Source: Pseudoalteromonas rubra
Lineage (GTDB): Bacteria; Pseudomonadota; Gammaproteobacteria; Enterobacterales; Alteromonadaceae
Length of the DNA stretch: 64,000 nucleotides
Reading direction: 5' to 3'
Assembly: GCF_005886805.2 (NCBI RefSeq)
Contig: NZ_CP045430.1
Location: 682,001-746,000, forward strand
Part shown: positions 28,101 to 34,855 of the stretch, one piece after another
How the letters are laid out: each line of letters starts with the position of its first letter
Position numbering within the stretch: the stretch's first letter is position 1
Notes under the pieces: model-generated
What the model was told of the DNA's origin: nothing
The model's input: the letters and a program-made list of their open reading frames with translations, nothing else
Databases searched by the model: none
Program-made: the position numbers and the translations under genes

Positions 28101-29386
28101 AGCAGATTCCCTGAGTAATAGGAATCAATTTGCTTCAGGCGCTTGGTCAGGCCAACCTTGTTCCCTTTCAGATAAGAGACTTTGTTCTTATCTACACGGT
28201 CTTCCCAGGTAAAGCGGATTTCATTGCGGGTGCCGCCTGTACCATAGCCCGAATACTTCACCGCCGTCGGGTAATACTCCAGACTACCGCTGACCTTAGT
28301 ATAGTGGTAGGTATAGTAGTTACCCGAAGCATCCTGAACACGCTTCAGTGCCCAGGTAAATGCCTTACCCTGCTTTGAGTTAATCAACGCATCCGAGGTG
28401 CTGCTGTACTTACCATAGGTATATTTATTGCCTTCCACATCCGTTACTGTGAAGGCATACGGACCTGTGCTGGTGCTGGAAGTATGGGCAATGATTTTCT
28501 GACCACTGTTCTGACGCGTACGGTATTCCGTGTTGTTGGCGCCATAAGTCTGACCCGATTTCACAATCAGACGCTGGCCATCCAGACAAAAGCGGTCATT
28601 GCTATCAAAGTTAACCGCACCGGCCTTGCCGTCGGTTTCCATATTCTGCTCACAGCGGGTAATGGCACTGAGTCCGCCAATGGCAAATCCCACACCCACA
28701 TGACCATTGTTGGGGTTAGACGCATAACTGAGCGACACAGACGGCTTCAGTCCACCCGTTGATTCGCCCGTGGTGATGGGAATGGAATAAGTAAACTCAC
28801 CACTGGGTGATACGTTACTCTCTGCCGGCAGTGAGCCCACATAATCATTGGTGTTGATGGCTGAACTCAGCCCCGTCGCCTGGGCATAATGTACCAGCTC
28901 GGCAGATGGGTTCACAAAGTCACTACGAAAATCATAGTTTACATCGCGTACCTGCATCTGAACACCGATGTCACGCAGGTCAATGCCGATACGGTAAGGG
29001 CGTACCTGGCCATTTGAAATGAGCAATTCATGTCCAAGATCGGACTGCATCAGAATGTCAGGCTGACCATCTCCGTCAAAATCACTTCGCAGACGCTTAC
29101 CGACCACGTCCAGGTCGTTGCGCAGTGCCGTAAAGTCTTGCTTTGACAGATACTCCAGTTTGTATCCGTTTGCCGTTTCGACCACGCGCACATAGGGCAT
29201 GGCGTTATGGACACGAATACTGACCGGGGCGTCATCCGCCGTGGTAACCTGTTTAACAGGCTGCTGATAATAGAGGTGGCCGTTACTGTCTCCCCAGACA
29301 TCGCTGCTGGGGGTGACCGGGCTGGCCTGTCCCGACACACTAAAAGCCCCCAGCATCAGGGCCAGGGTTCCTTTGTACTTAAACAT
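22106..29386 (-). CDS. Rhs/TcdB-like polymorphic toxin, nuclease-like tail (unit 3)
   Basis: This 2,426-residue protein shares the signal peptide, SpvB-like, FG-GAP/VCBS, TcdB middle, YD-repeat and Rhs core order of units 1 and 2, with DPSGY near 2093. Its linkers match unit 0: poly-Gly with CDFEGRCED, and a longer GGGS linker followed by CEVFPESCNC. After the pre-toxin segment (NMAAGGGC) and an Asp/Glu/Gly-rich spacer comes a hydrophobic stretch (MYYLGMIAGGLGIKQAV). The basic tail holds VVGHALSKHGGRKPEIWGK (~2350), FRGPGDFKKV and SDGRGARLQLDYTFKGFID. The scattered His, Lys, Arg and Asp and the short strand-rich tail recall BECR-type RNase toxins, but I cannot assign a family. The downstream immunity gene lacks a signal peptide, which fits a cytoplasmic target. 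Confidence 0.92.
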   Translation of the reverse strand: MFKYKGTLALMLGAFSVSGQASPVTPSSDVWGDSNGHLYYQQPVKQVTTADDAPVSIRVHNAMPYVRVVETANGYKLEYLSKQDFTALRNDLDVVGKRLRSDFDGDGQPDILMQSDLGHELLISNGQVRPYRIGIDLRDIGVQMQVRDVNYDFRSDFVNPSAELVHYAQATGLSSAINTNDYVGSLPAESNVSPSGEFTYSIPITTGESTGGLKPSVSLSYASNPNNGHVGVGFAIGGLSAITRCEQNMETDGKAGAVNFDSNDRFCLDGQRLIVKSGQTYGANNTEYRTRQNSGQKIIAHTSSTSTGPYAFTVTDVEGNKYTYGKYSSTSDALINSKQGKAFTWALKRVQDASGNYYTYHYTKVSGSLEYYPTAVKYSGYGTGGTRNEIRFTWEDRVDKNKVSYLKGNKVGLTKRLKQIDSYYSGNLLRKYKLTYRYIGTGVTQSALQKVQVCSSDNSCLSPTVFNWKTRGSIRLGSDIGRDYSRNSRYKAHQFMDFNGDGLTDIAFVRNDRGSSSDHLYMIPNTGRGFGDERRFHDIATKTFRKTWKVIDYDKDGKDDILYMKGSSQYWQLMRHTSAMNFTTTQLSGISKPSSDDNTRFLDIDADGYPELLHFVGNKLSYQKGTKTGLASGQAKALKFNLSAPSGSTATMLSYDKEDNTFQAMDFNGDGRADFLAQVRVSTYTSGGGGGGGCDFEGRCEDPVGIQPIEPFSASTQHLVSRTANLGDKFGGQVERLGGGSTPLNNESAPIKPVNLSQLNSVNMVGGPAATVALQAAQVQSLSRVSGPITTQGYSHVTYWKILVSKGNDTFEELYSLGSTSSYKDIQAVELNGDGLADILYRNSNNDWYARINTGTGLAGGIKLFNYDKPSLKVFDINGDGIPEVYREDHGDHFYFYNGTNFTYRKMTSNGSNYDFTTYMDVTGDGSADKLVFQGRMGLYQNSDAPTNLIESVRDGFGAYTRVSYSTLNNRNIYTPHNDARTKSWGNGRVTDMKSGARVVSTLTAKGETIKYKYHGAKAQVGRGMLGFRQIEMEAVNGGTKVVTTYRQDGDYRGSPERVQTYVRYGSDTSTGGGSGGGSGGGSGGGSGGGGDLDPCEVFPESCNCSWQPGERCEAPKFAPIDTLAASARTFSAAEGISAAGIQASPVQVSSAQFATLSTASVNTSIWRLKSDMTSTFGRKQATSFVTANSTKPYMVYPSRTVTKTYNTDVSSLTLIATKTKNVTVDSYGNLLTQSSIVDSKNGYAKTDTRNTYSYSNYGGRVTKTVETKRYLNRLNGTNKGNYQNTHTSTFAYDSKGRLIKSTADNGVVKSYTLNSYGLITKETVSKSGLPTKTLETYYDSTYRLVTGEKNSLGHRSSIGYDSLGRKSYTQTANGQRTYYTYNKLGRLTGETSTPADNTSKTGVKALSSSESKYWCTSSNGCVSGAAYYEESVSESGPTSRKYFDKYGRVLRESGMSLSGTFINVDYLYDTKGRKYKESMPYFHGGTPLWNVYKYDKQNRVVQVTKADGSIWKTEYNGESVTTVNPSNRKNTQLKNAMGLLVKVTDANSKSAYYEYDENGKSRLLTGPKGNKIQISFDKYGNKTRVIDSDKGTINYSYNAYHQVTRESDSNGNVITYQYDVLGRTTEVQRKRGGTKLEHHAVNTYDSGAYAKGMIAVTTDRVTGFTERFYYDSFGRSREKHTVIDGTTYKESARYNNAGQLDKETDASGKSVTYHYNAHKHLSSLKDLQTNSVVWQATAADAFGNITTEKLGSRITRTKVFDQKTGLLTSLKSTGSGTLQNWAYNWSNLGNLNYRQDHTIGKKETFGYDSLNRVTSSAISGGPSTTISYNELGNITYKTGVGHYHYQSSRPHAVTKVTGDRANTYQYDAAGNMVKDNARELVYNTFHKPVYIKKDSYWMEFAYSGYGKRYKRTEFGGEKGLLLPILNGDISTFIPIAQETRYVGNVEFIRYGGQSTWVSKRYIAGKVLITTVNNQATTRFMLDDHLGSTHVIADASGKKEQVMSFDVFGARRNATTWARDFSDQNKFTSKLTLRGYTGHEQMDEVGLVHMGGRIYDPILGRFLQADPMVQAPHNIQNLNRYSYVVNNPLNKTDPSGYIFMTIAVWAFNTFATEAFLATAIGSIMSVAFTAYEYYGYAKLAVGIIQAANDGGTALANFAGGWAKGFAKGQAITCMLNMAAGGGCIDGVETKTQGNADTDGQEETGGSEESGDGSGSVPEEGGTSEAGHNDAGGLDDSNGWRHVGFNGSIPVYSKTYNLSEILGESGDSFDPMLDFLGGLSAAASFGLSSDYVASNPLVNPESRMYYLGMIAGGLGIKQAVTKSLAGLTFGQAKIVLKTAQLPKKGSTVVGHALSKHGGRKPEIWGKVTGHQRTYNAQGMKHLKEIFRGPGDFKKVTNDKGITFLEKRLSDGRGARLQLDYTFKGFID
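27308..27328 (-). repeat. Poly-glycine codon repeat (7 Gly) in Rhs unit 3
   Basis: Seven Gly codons lie between a Ser codon and CDFEGRCED. The same site in unit 0 has ten Gly plus Asp. Units 1 and 2 have an unrelated linker here (YYDDIHPPCERPPFCED), which also carries a Cys pair. Confidence 0.75.
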
Positions 29387-29626
29387 GTTTGCTCACTTTG
29401 TTTTTTATTTTTATCTGACGTTAATACCTGTCTGCATTTACACTCATTTAGTTTAAAGACACATCGCGCGCACTGGCAGACCCAGAATAAGCGTAATTCT
29501 CACCCGGGGCCTTGATAGTGTCACAGAGACACAGGCAGCCTGTAGTACACAAAATCAGGATACCTGAATGCAGTGCTCTGAATTGAGCACAGTGGTATAG
29601 CCGTATCGACAATTTGGTCGGTGGTG

Positions 29627-29977
29627 TTATTCAACCACCTTCACTTCAACTTCATCGATTTGACAGTTCGCAGAAGCCTGATTAAAAGTGAGCTTAACGG
29701 GCAGGTTCGCAGCAACAGCCGTGAGTAGCATAGACTGCATATTGCGATAGTTCTCGCTGGTTTTATTCAGCGCAGCCGCTTCTTCCTGGTCCAGGTTACA
29801 AGCCAAAGTGGCATTGGTACCCTGAGGGAACTTCACTTTTACCTGAGTTGTGTTGGCAACAACCGAAGAAAATACAACGTTTGATACGCCTTCACAGCTG
29901 TACTTATTGCAGCTTGCAGCAGCCTGACCAGCGAAAGTGATGAATAAAGCGGAAATAGCAAGTGTAGAGAATTTCAT
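29627..29977 (-). CDS. Small secreted four-cysteine protein, copy 3
   Basis: This is the first gene of the array in transcription order: 116 residues with signal peptide MKFSTLAISALFITFAGQ and Cys 23, 28, 60 and 105. The first motif reads CNKYSC where the other copies have CDKYSC. It precedes Rhs unit 3 by 240 bases with nearly the same spacer as units 0 and 2. That spacer includes a TGCTC/GAGCA hairpin and a GTGTC/GACAC hairpin. Its role is unknown. The gene is never found here without a following Rhs gene. Confidence 0.88.
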   Translation of the reverse strand: MKFSTLAISALFITFAGQAAASCNKYSCEGVSNVVFSSVVANTTQVKVKFPQGTNATLACNLDQEEAAALNKTSENYRNMQSMLLTAVAANLPVKLTFNQASANCQIDEVEVKVVE

Positions 29978-30005
29978 TTTTTATTATGTCCATTTGAGAG
30001 TTATC

Positions 30006-30019
30006 GGTACAATGATACC
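30006..30019 (-). promoter_or_regulatory. Conserved GGTACAATGATACC element upstream of small-protein copy 3
   Basis: This is the same element and spacing as in units 0-2. Homology with unit 0 extends about 75 bases upstream of the start and then stops, so the shared block probably includes the promoter of each unit. Confidence 0.38.
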
Positions 30020-30286
30020 TAAAAAGGAACATGAAATAAATTGTAAGTTCACAATACCATCATCAAGTGCACACAGATGCCGCCAAAAATAACAAAAAAT
30101 CAACCTGTTAATTCAGACTAAGAGTCTTTTGTCATAGCGCCTCAACAAGCTGAAAAGTAGGAAAAGTAACTTGCGTTAATTAAAAAGGGCCAAAATAAAC
30201 TTCATCCGTACACGCAGTAAAAAAACAACAACAAAAGAAAAAACAAACAGTTAACCATGGTAAATATCGATTTACTATTCAGGCTA

Positions 30287-30315
30287 CCAAAGCTCCTAAG
30301 TTATAAGAGCTTTGG
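30287..30315 (-). terminator. Hairpin after chitinase gene, probable weak terminator
   Basis: A 9-bp perfect stem CCAAAGCTC / GAGCTTTGG with an 11-base loop lies about 40 bases after the chitinase stop. No long T-run follows on the minus strand, so termination may be weak or factor-dependent. Confidence 0.45.
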
Positions 30316-30353
30316 TCATGATATAGTCACGAAGTAAAATTAAAGCCTAAAAA

Positions 30354-31793
30354 TCAAGGTGCGGTAACAAGCGCCCATGGGCCTGTCCCGTTTGGCTCGT
30401 CACCACGAGTCCACCACTTAGCAACATACACTTTGCCATTGAAGCTGGCTTTATCACCTTGCAAATAAACTTTATTTGCCTCCCATGCGGCTACGTTATC
30501 TACCGGCGGCTTATCATCCGGTGGAGGGAGGTTGTCAACGACTGTGACGACCGGCCATCCGGTATGAGAGCCATAGAAGTTAGTCACACACTTCTCATAA
30601 TCGCCTTCAACAAGCGCAGAGTAAGCGGTCTGATAGCCTACCAGCTTACATTCAAATGAAAATCCACCTGGACGATCAGCGTAATACTCCCAGTTTGCCT
30701 CCCAGTTGGTGTAAAGCACTTCGCCAGCACCATCCAGATTCAGACTACCAAATGGCGTTTGTTGCCAGCAGGTGTTTTCCTCATCACTTTCCACTGGAAT
30801 AGTGTAATAGTGAGACAAGCCTTCCCAATAACGGATACGATTGACAGGCTGGCCTTTATTCCTGTTGTGCTCGCCACACTCAATGCCACCATTGATAACG
30901 TTAATTGTGGTACCAAAGCCGTAACCAATACCAGCATTCAGTTCTGTCTGAGACGGTACCCAGGTCCGGTCAATCACATGTAACATCGCCGGTTTTGGCG
31001 CCTGTGGCGTCAGGAAAAACCAAATAGCAGAAGCAAGATTAAGCCAGGAGTCGGCAACCAAAGCCGGGTTATTTAGCAGTACGGTCGCGTCACCATCGAA
31101 CATTGCCTCAGAGAACATACCGTAGTTAAAATGGTAGGATAGCTGCTTAGCACCACGACCGAAGTAACCCTGGCCATCAGCGCAGGGCCAGCGACGGTTC
31201 TGCCAGTCATTTTGACCGCACCCAGTGGTGTAGCCGGGTTGACCTTCTGACCAGCCCATTTCGCGCACATGGACCAGCGCCTGCTGCCACTCTTCCAGGC
31301 GTAGCGGGTTGTCTGACACATTGTCTTTCGAAATATGGCCACCCGTTTCCTGAGCAAAGTGTGCAAATGCCGTAACGATAGACTTTTTACAAATAGCATC
31401 AGCATTGCGGCCATCAGTGTAATCACCACAAAAAGCTGGAAACTTACCAATTGCGCGTAAAAATCGTGTATAGGTGTACTCAGGTGCCGCCATTTGAGTC
31501 AAAAAATCCCACTCACTTTGACCAAACACTCGCTCTACACGTTTTACGTTATCGGGGTTGCTTGCCGCACCCGGAACAATTGCATCAACGATGGCATTGC
31601 TGCGTGTTTGTAGTGCTTTTGCCCAGACCGCATACATAGGATTAGCAGTCAGCGTTGACTCGGCAGCCTGAAGGCCCGCACGATCAAGTAAATATGCACC
31701 TGATTTGTTTGGATCGGGCTGTACATTGAGGGCTAAAGCGGGAGCACTCAGGCCCCCAATCACTGCCAGACTGACAAAGTTTAGTTTATTCAT
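30354..31793 (-). CDS. Secreted GH19 chitinase with C-terminal chitin-binding domain
   Basis: This 479-residue enzyme starts at MNKLNFVSLAVIGGLSAPAL, a signal peptide cut near ALA. An upstream in-frame ATG at 31871 would bury it, and AAAGGATG precedes the chosen start. The GH19 family cleaves chitin beta-1,4 bonds by inversion. Visible GH19 signatures are AHFAQETGGH (catalytic Glu near residue 150), GYFGRGAKQLSYHFNYG, the cysteine-rich GYTTGCGQNDW and INGGIECGEHN near the end of the domain. A Pro/Asp linker leads to a CBM5/12-type module (AAWEANKVYLQGDKASFNGK ... GPWALV) near residue 430. It probably degrades chitin outside the cell. It lies directly upstream of the Rhs array, but a hairpin separates them. 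Confidence 0.93.
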   Translation of the reverse strand: MNKLNFVSLAVIGGLSAPALALNVQPDPNKSGAYLLDRAGLQAAESTLTANPMYAVWAKALQTRSNAIVDAIVPGAASNPDNVKRVERVFGQSEWDFLTQMAAPEYTYTRFLRAIGKFPAFCGDYTDGRNADAICKKSIVTAFAHFAQETGGHISKDNVSDNPLRLEEWQQALVHVREMGWSEGQPGYTTGCGQNDWQNRRWPCADGQGYFGRGAKQLSYHFNYGMFSEAMFDGDATVLLNNPALVADSWLNLASAIWFFLTPQAPKPAMLHVIDRTWVPSQTELNAGIGYGFGTTINVINGGIECGEHNRNKGQPVNRIRYWEGLSHYYTIPVESDEENTCWQQTPFGSLNLDGAGEVLYTNWEANWEYYADRPGGFSFECKLVGYQTAYSALVEGDYEKCVTNFYGSHTGWPVVTVVDNLPPPDDKPPVDNVAAWEANKVYLQGDKASFNGKVYVAKWWTRGDEPNGTGPWALVTAP

Positions 31794-32032
31794 AGGACAT
31801 CCTTTACATGTTGTTGTGTTGTGGGACACTCTGCGAGCACCCCGATTTCGTTTATTATCGTTGTTGTGCACAGCCTGCCAATAAAGATCATTGCAACATC
31901 TACATCAGACACACTGTTGTCACAATTATTACCAAGATGACATCGCTGTCAATAACAGTTGAACATAAAACACACTAATTTCGTACCTATTTTGTACAAG
32001 TTTTTTTGAACAGCTTTGTTTTCAATTAAGAA

Positions 32033-32638
32033 ATGCTGCAAAATGATCTCCTTGTAAATGACACTTGGCAATCGCATATGATCTCAATCCTCCCACTCAA
32101 CACAACTCATTACCCGGCCGTAATCGAACTCGCTAATCTGGTCCACGGAGAGAATTACCTCGATCTTGACGGTATTAAAATGATGCATCAACGAGGCACT
32201 CAACATGATCTGAATGCCTCTTTCGTTGCTGTTGATGAGTTACAACGAGTTGTTGGATTTAGAACATCATACAGCGCTGGCCAGTGGCCCATTGATAAAT
32301 GGTGTTCGACAACGCTTTGGCCGGTGGACCCAAAGCAGATGGCATACTTTAAGTGCATTGCAATTCATCCGGATGCACAGGGACAGGGAATTGGACCTAA
32401 GTTACTCAAAGCATCTGTTGAAGTGCTGAAACAGCAAGGAGCTAAGGCGGGTGTATCTCATCTGTGGATGCAAAGCCCAGGCAATGGTGCAGTCAAGTAC
32501 TTCTCCAAATCTGGGGGGAAGCTTGTCAAAGCCCATGATGATCGCTGGCTGGATCTCTCCTTGTACGAAGGATATTGTTGCCCTGTCTGTGGCAACGAAT
32601 GTCATTGTCAGGCAGCTGAAATGGTATTGGAGTTCTGA
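32033..32638 (+). CDS. GNAT-family N-acetyltransferase with Cys-rich C-terminus
   Basis: This is a 201-residue acetyl-CoA-dependent acetyltransferase. The GNAT acetyl-CoA loop is seen in IAIHPDAQGQGIGPKLL (around 117-133), followed by the usual helix and the late strand region GNGAVKYFSKSGGKLV. The C-terminus carries CCPVCGNECHC, which may bind a metal. No ribosome site is strong; MISILPL at 32078 fits the first strand of the fold and is an alternative start. The stop overlaps the next start in TGATG, so it is co-translated with the FAD oxidoreductase. This suggests one pathway acting on an amine or amino acid. The substrate is unknown. Confidence 0.82.
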   Translation: MLQNDLLVNDTWQSHMISILPLNTTHYPAVIELANLVHGENYLDLDGIKMMHQRGTQHDLNASFVAVDELQRVVGFRTSYSAGQWPIDKWCSTTLWPVDPKQMAYFKCIAIHPDAQGQGIGPKLLKASVEVLKQQGAKAGVSHLWMQSPGNGAVKYFSKSGGKLVKAHDDRWLDLSLYEGYCCPVCGNECHCQAAEMVLEF

Positions 32639-33972
32639 TGCACGCTTTTGATCCTCTCCATGCACCTCACTGCCAGGGGCAAGCATTCGCGCCTAGTTAT
32701 TGGGCCGCGACTCAGCCCCTGCCAGTCGCAAACTCCGCGCCACAGGCTTCTGAGCATTTTGACGTGGCCATCATTGGTGGCGGCTTTAGTGGATTATTGA
32801 GTGCTTATTATCTGGCCCATATTTATCAGCAGAAGGTATGTGTCCTTGAAGCCAATCAGGTTGGCTTCGGCGCGAGCGCCCGGAATGCAGGATTTGCGCT
32901 ACCTGGCTCAGGGCGGCTTGGCTACGCCGATTATGCAAAACGCTGGGGAATGGATGTCAGCCGTGGAATTTATGATGAATTTCAGGGCGGAGTGAACAGA
33001 GTCCGCTCTTTGATTGAAGCACACCAGATAGACTGTGACGTACAAGCATCGGGCTATCTAAAAATAGCACATAATGCTCAGGCTTATGCCAACTTACAAA
33101 GCGCTGCGCAGTTTATCTCAGATAATTTCGGCAATGACGCGAGCAAGCTACTCAGCCGCGATGCGCTTGACGCACAGTTCATGTTAAATCACCATGCTCA
33201 TGGTGCAATGCGCTATGAGAATGGCTTCGGTTTACACCCACTCAAACTGCTACTTGGCTATCGCGACATGGCTATCCAGGCTGGGGTGACTTTATTCGAG
33301 CATAGCCTTGTTAGTGAGGTTAACCATAGCCAGCGCCACCAACTGAGCGTTAACGATCAAACTATCAGCGCTGATAAGCTGTTGTATACCGGTAACGCGT
33401 ACAATAACAAACACAGTCATCCATTGATTAACAACCGCTATCTGCCTATCCTCAGCAGTATCTTTGTGACCCGTCCGCTCAGCAATGACGAACTGACACA
33501 AACTGGCCTGAAAACTCATCAGGTCGTCATGGATACCCGCAGGCTTAAATATTACTACCGGCTACTGCCAGATAATCGACTGTTATTTGGTGGCCGAGGT
33601 GCTGTTTTCGCCAAAGATCAGCATAAAACCAAATACCTTACTCATCTTAAATCGGCTCTTGCCGAGTGCTTTCCGTGCCTCACTAACATAGCACACGACT
33701 TTTACTGGCATGGCTATATTGCAGCAGCCCTGGATGATATGCCGCATGTCTTTTTTGAGGAGAATGTCGGCTACATTTTGGGTTATTGTGGTTCTGGTGT
33801 GTCATTTAGCTCGCAAGCTGCATATCGACTGGCTCAACTAACAATGAGCGATGCGGTACCTAACTTACCACTTTATCAACGGCCTTTACCGAAAATTCCC
33901 TTTCCGCAGCTCCGCCGTTTTGGCCAGCTAGGTTACTATCACCTGGCACAAATTCAGGACAAGTTTTCGTAA
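32638..33972 (+). CDS. FAD-dependent amine/amino-acid oxidoreductase (DAO family)
   Basis: This 444-residue DAO-family flavoprotein has an N-terminal Rossmann motif FDVAIIGGGFSGLLSAYYLA (around 40-60) with the acidic residue of VCVLEA after the second strand. It also shows the GASARNAGFALPG segment typical of the PuuB/OrdL group and a C-terminal GYCGSGVSFSSQAA flavin-binding motif. Such enzymes oxidise secondary amines, for example gamma-glutamylputrescine or N-methyl amino acids. The start overlaps the GNAT stop by one base. No signal peptide or membrane segment is present, so it is cytoplasmic. The specific substrate cannot be named from sequence. Confidence 0.88.
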   Translation: MHAFDPLHAPHCQGQAFAPSYWAATQPLPVANSAPQASEHFDVAIIGGGFSGLLSAYYLAHIYQQKVCVLEANQVGFGASARNAGFALPGSGRLGYADYAKRWGMDVSRGIYDEFQGGVNRVRSLIEAHQIDCDVQASGYLKIAHNAQAYANLQSAAQFISDNFGNDASKLLSRDALDAQFMLNHHAHGAMRYENGFGLHPLKLLLGYRDMAIQAGVTLFEHSLVSEVNHSQRHQLSVNDQTISADKLLYTGNAYNNKHSHPLINNRYLPILSSIFVTRPLSNDELTQTGLKTHQVVMDTRRLKYYYRLLPDNRLLFGGRGAVFAKDQHKTKYLTHLKSALAECFPCLTNIAHDFYWHGYIAAALDDMPHVFFEENVGYILGYCGSGVSFSSQAAYRLAQLTMSDAVPNLPLYQRPLPKIPFPQLRRFGQLGYYHLAQIQDKFS

Positions 33973-34094
33973 AATAGCAGCTGGTACAGGGATGGGTTTT
34001 TAGCAATCCGCGTAATTAAGTAGCCAATATTGGGACGAGCAAATCTCGCGATAACGCTACTTAAGCGCCCTGCTATCGCTTAGGCACCCGGGAC

Positions 34095-34787
34095 CTACCA
34101 GGGAATGGCAAGCCCCTGATAGTCATAGAATCCGCCGCTTTGCGCTTCATGAAGCTCATCCAACACTTGTTTAAGCCCTTGTGCAGATTCTTCGGGTGAG
34201 ATCAGTGCATTGGGACCACCCATATCAGTTTTTACCCAGCCCGGGTGCAATGCGACGGTTTTGATCCCTTCAGGCAAAAGGTCATTTGACAGGCTTTTAA
34301 TCACCGAATTTAGAGCCGCTTTCGAGCTACGATAGATATAGCCGCCCCCTTTGGTGTTATTAGTCATGCTGCCGACTTTGGATGACAGGACAGCAAATGT
34401 TTTCACGTCACCTAACTTAAGGTGCGCGCTAAACGCTTCGGCCAGCTTCAAAGGTGCAATAACGTTGACTTCCATCACATGCTTCCACTGCTCAACATCA
34501 CAATCACCAAAAGCATATCCTTTTGGGCCATAAACCCCGGCATTATTAATGATTAAATCGATAGGCGTCTCACTCAGCGATTTCGCCAGTTTGTTCATCT
34601 GTTCATACTGGATGACGTCCAGTGCAAATATCTGCAAATGACTAAATTGCTGCTCAAGCTGCCACAATGCCTCTGCGGATTGCGGCGTTCTACAGCTGGC
34701 CAATACTCGCCAGCCCTGCTCAAGATAAAGCTTAACGAGTGCAAGCCCGATCCCCCGATTTGCACCTGTGATAAAAAGTGTGTTCAT
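34095..34787 (-). CDS. Short-chain dehydrogenase/reductase (SDR)
   Basis: This 230-residue classical SDR has a cofactor motif TGANRGIGLA at the N-terminus (residues ~8-17), NNAG near residue 85, an active-site Ser in LSSKVGS and the YRSSK catalytic Tyr/Lys. GWVKTDMGG follows. NAD(P)H-dependent oxidation or reduction of a small carbonyl compound is expected; the sequence resembles the CsgA/C-factor-like group. It is the last gene of a same-strand set with the SpoIIAA-like and LysE-family genes. A 6-bp TAAGCG/CGCTTA hairpin just after the stop is too weak to call a terminator. Confidence 0.9.
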   Translation of the reverse strand: MNTLFITGANRGIGLALVKLYLEQGWRVLASCRTPQSAEALWQLEQQFSHLQIFALDVIQYEQMNKLAKSLSETPIDLIINNAGVYGPKGYAFGDCDVEQWKHVMEVNVIAPLKLAEAFSAHLKLGDVKTFAVLSSKVGSMTNNTKGGGYIYRSSKAALNSVIKSLSNDLLPEGIKTVALHPGWVKTDMGGPNALISPEESAQGLKQVLDELHEAQSGGFYDYQGLAIPW

Positions 34788-34855
34788 AAGTTTATTTCAG
34801 CCTTTACCTAACGCCTCACTGACCATTATATATGTTTCGCTGTCACCGGGGTCAC

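Larger units (their letters stand above)
1..29977 (-). repeat. Tandem array of four ~8.5-9 kb toxin units
   Basis: Rhs start codons lie at 3274, 11811, 20304 and 29386, giving spacings of 8,537, 8,493 and 9,082 bases. Each complete unit reads small secreted protein, Rhs toxin, immunity candidate. The first several hundred bases of the four Rhs genes are practically identical. Divergence is concentrated in two internal linkers, a short YD-repeat patch and the final ~300 codons. Units 0 and 3 share one set of linkers and units 1 and 2 share another. This pattern is expected from duplication followed by gene conversion and tail replacement. Confidence 0.92.
29978..30353. other. Intergenic region between chitinase and Rhs array
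   Basis: No gene is seen. It holds the conserved element at 30006-30019, an A-rich stretch around 30180-30245, and a 9-bp hairpin at 30287-30315 after the chitinase. Confidence 0.7.

Noticed and set aside
1..29977. Classical T6SS Rhs locus (PAAR, VgrG, EagR chaperone)
   Set aside because: The Rhs proteins start with Sec signal peptides and SpvB/TcdB-like regions. No PAAR motif, VgrG or EagR-like gene is present.
34062..34082. TAAGCG/CGCTTA hairpin between the FAD oxidoreductase and SDR genes as a terminator
   Set aside because: Only a 6-bp stem with a 9-base loop and no T-run on either strand.
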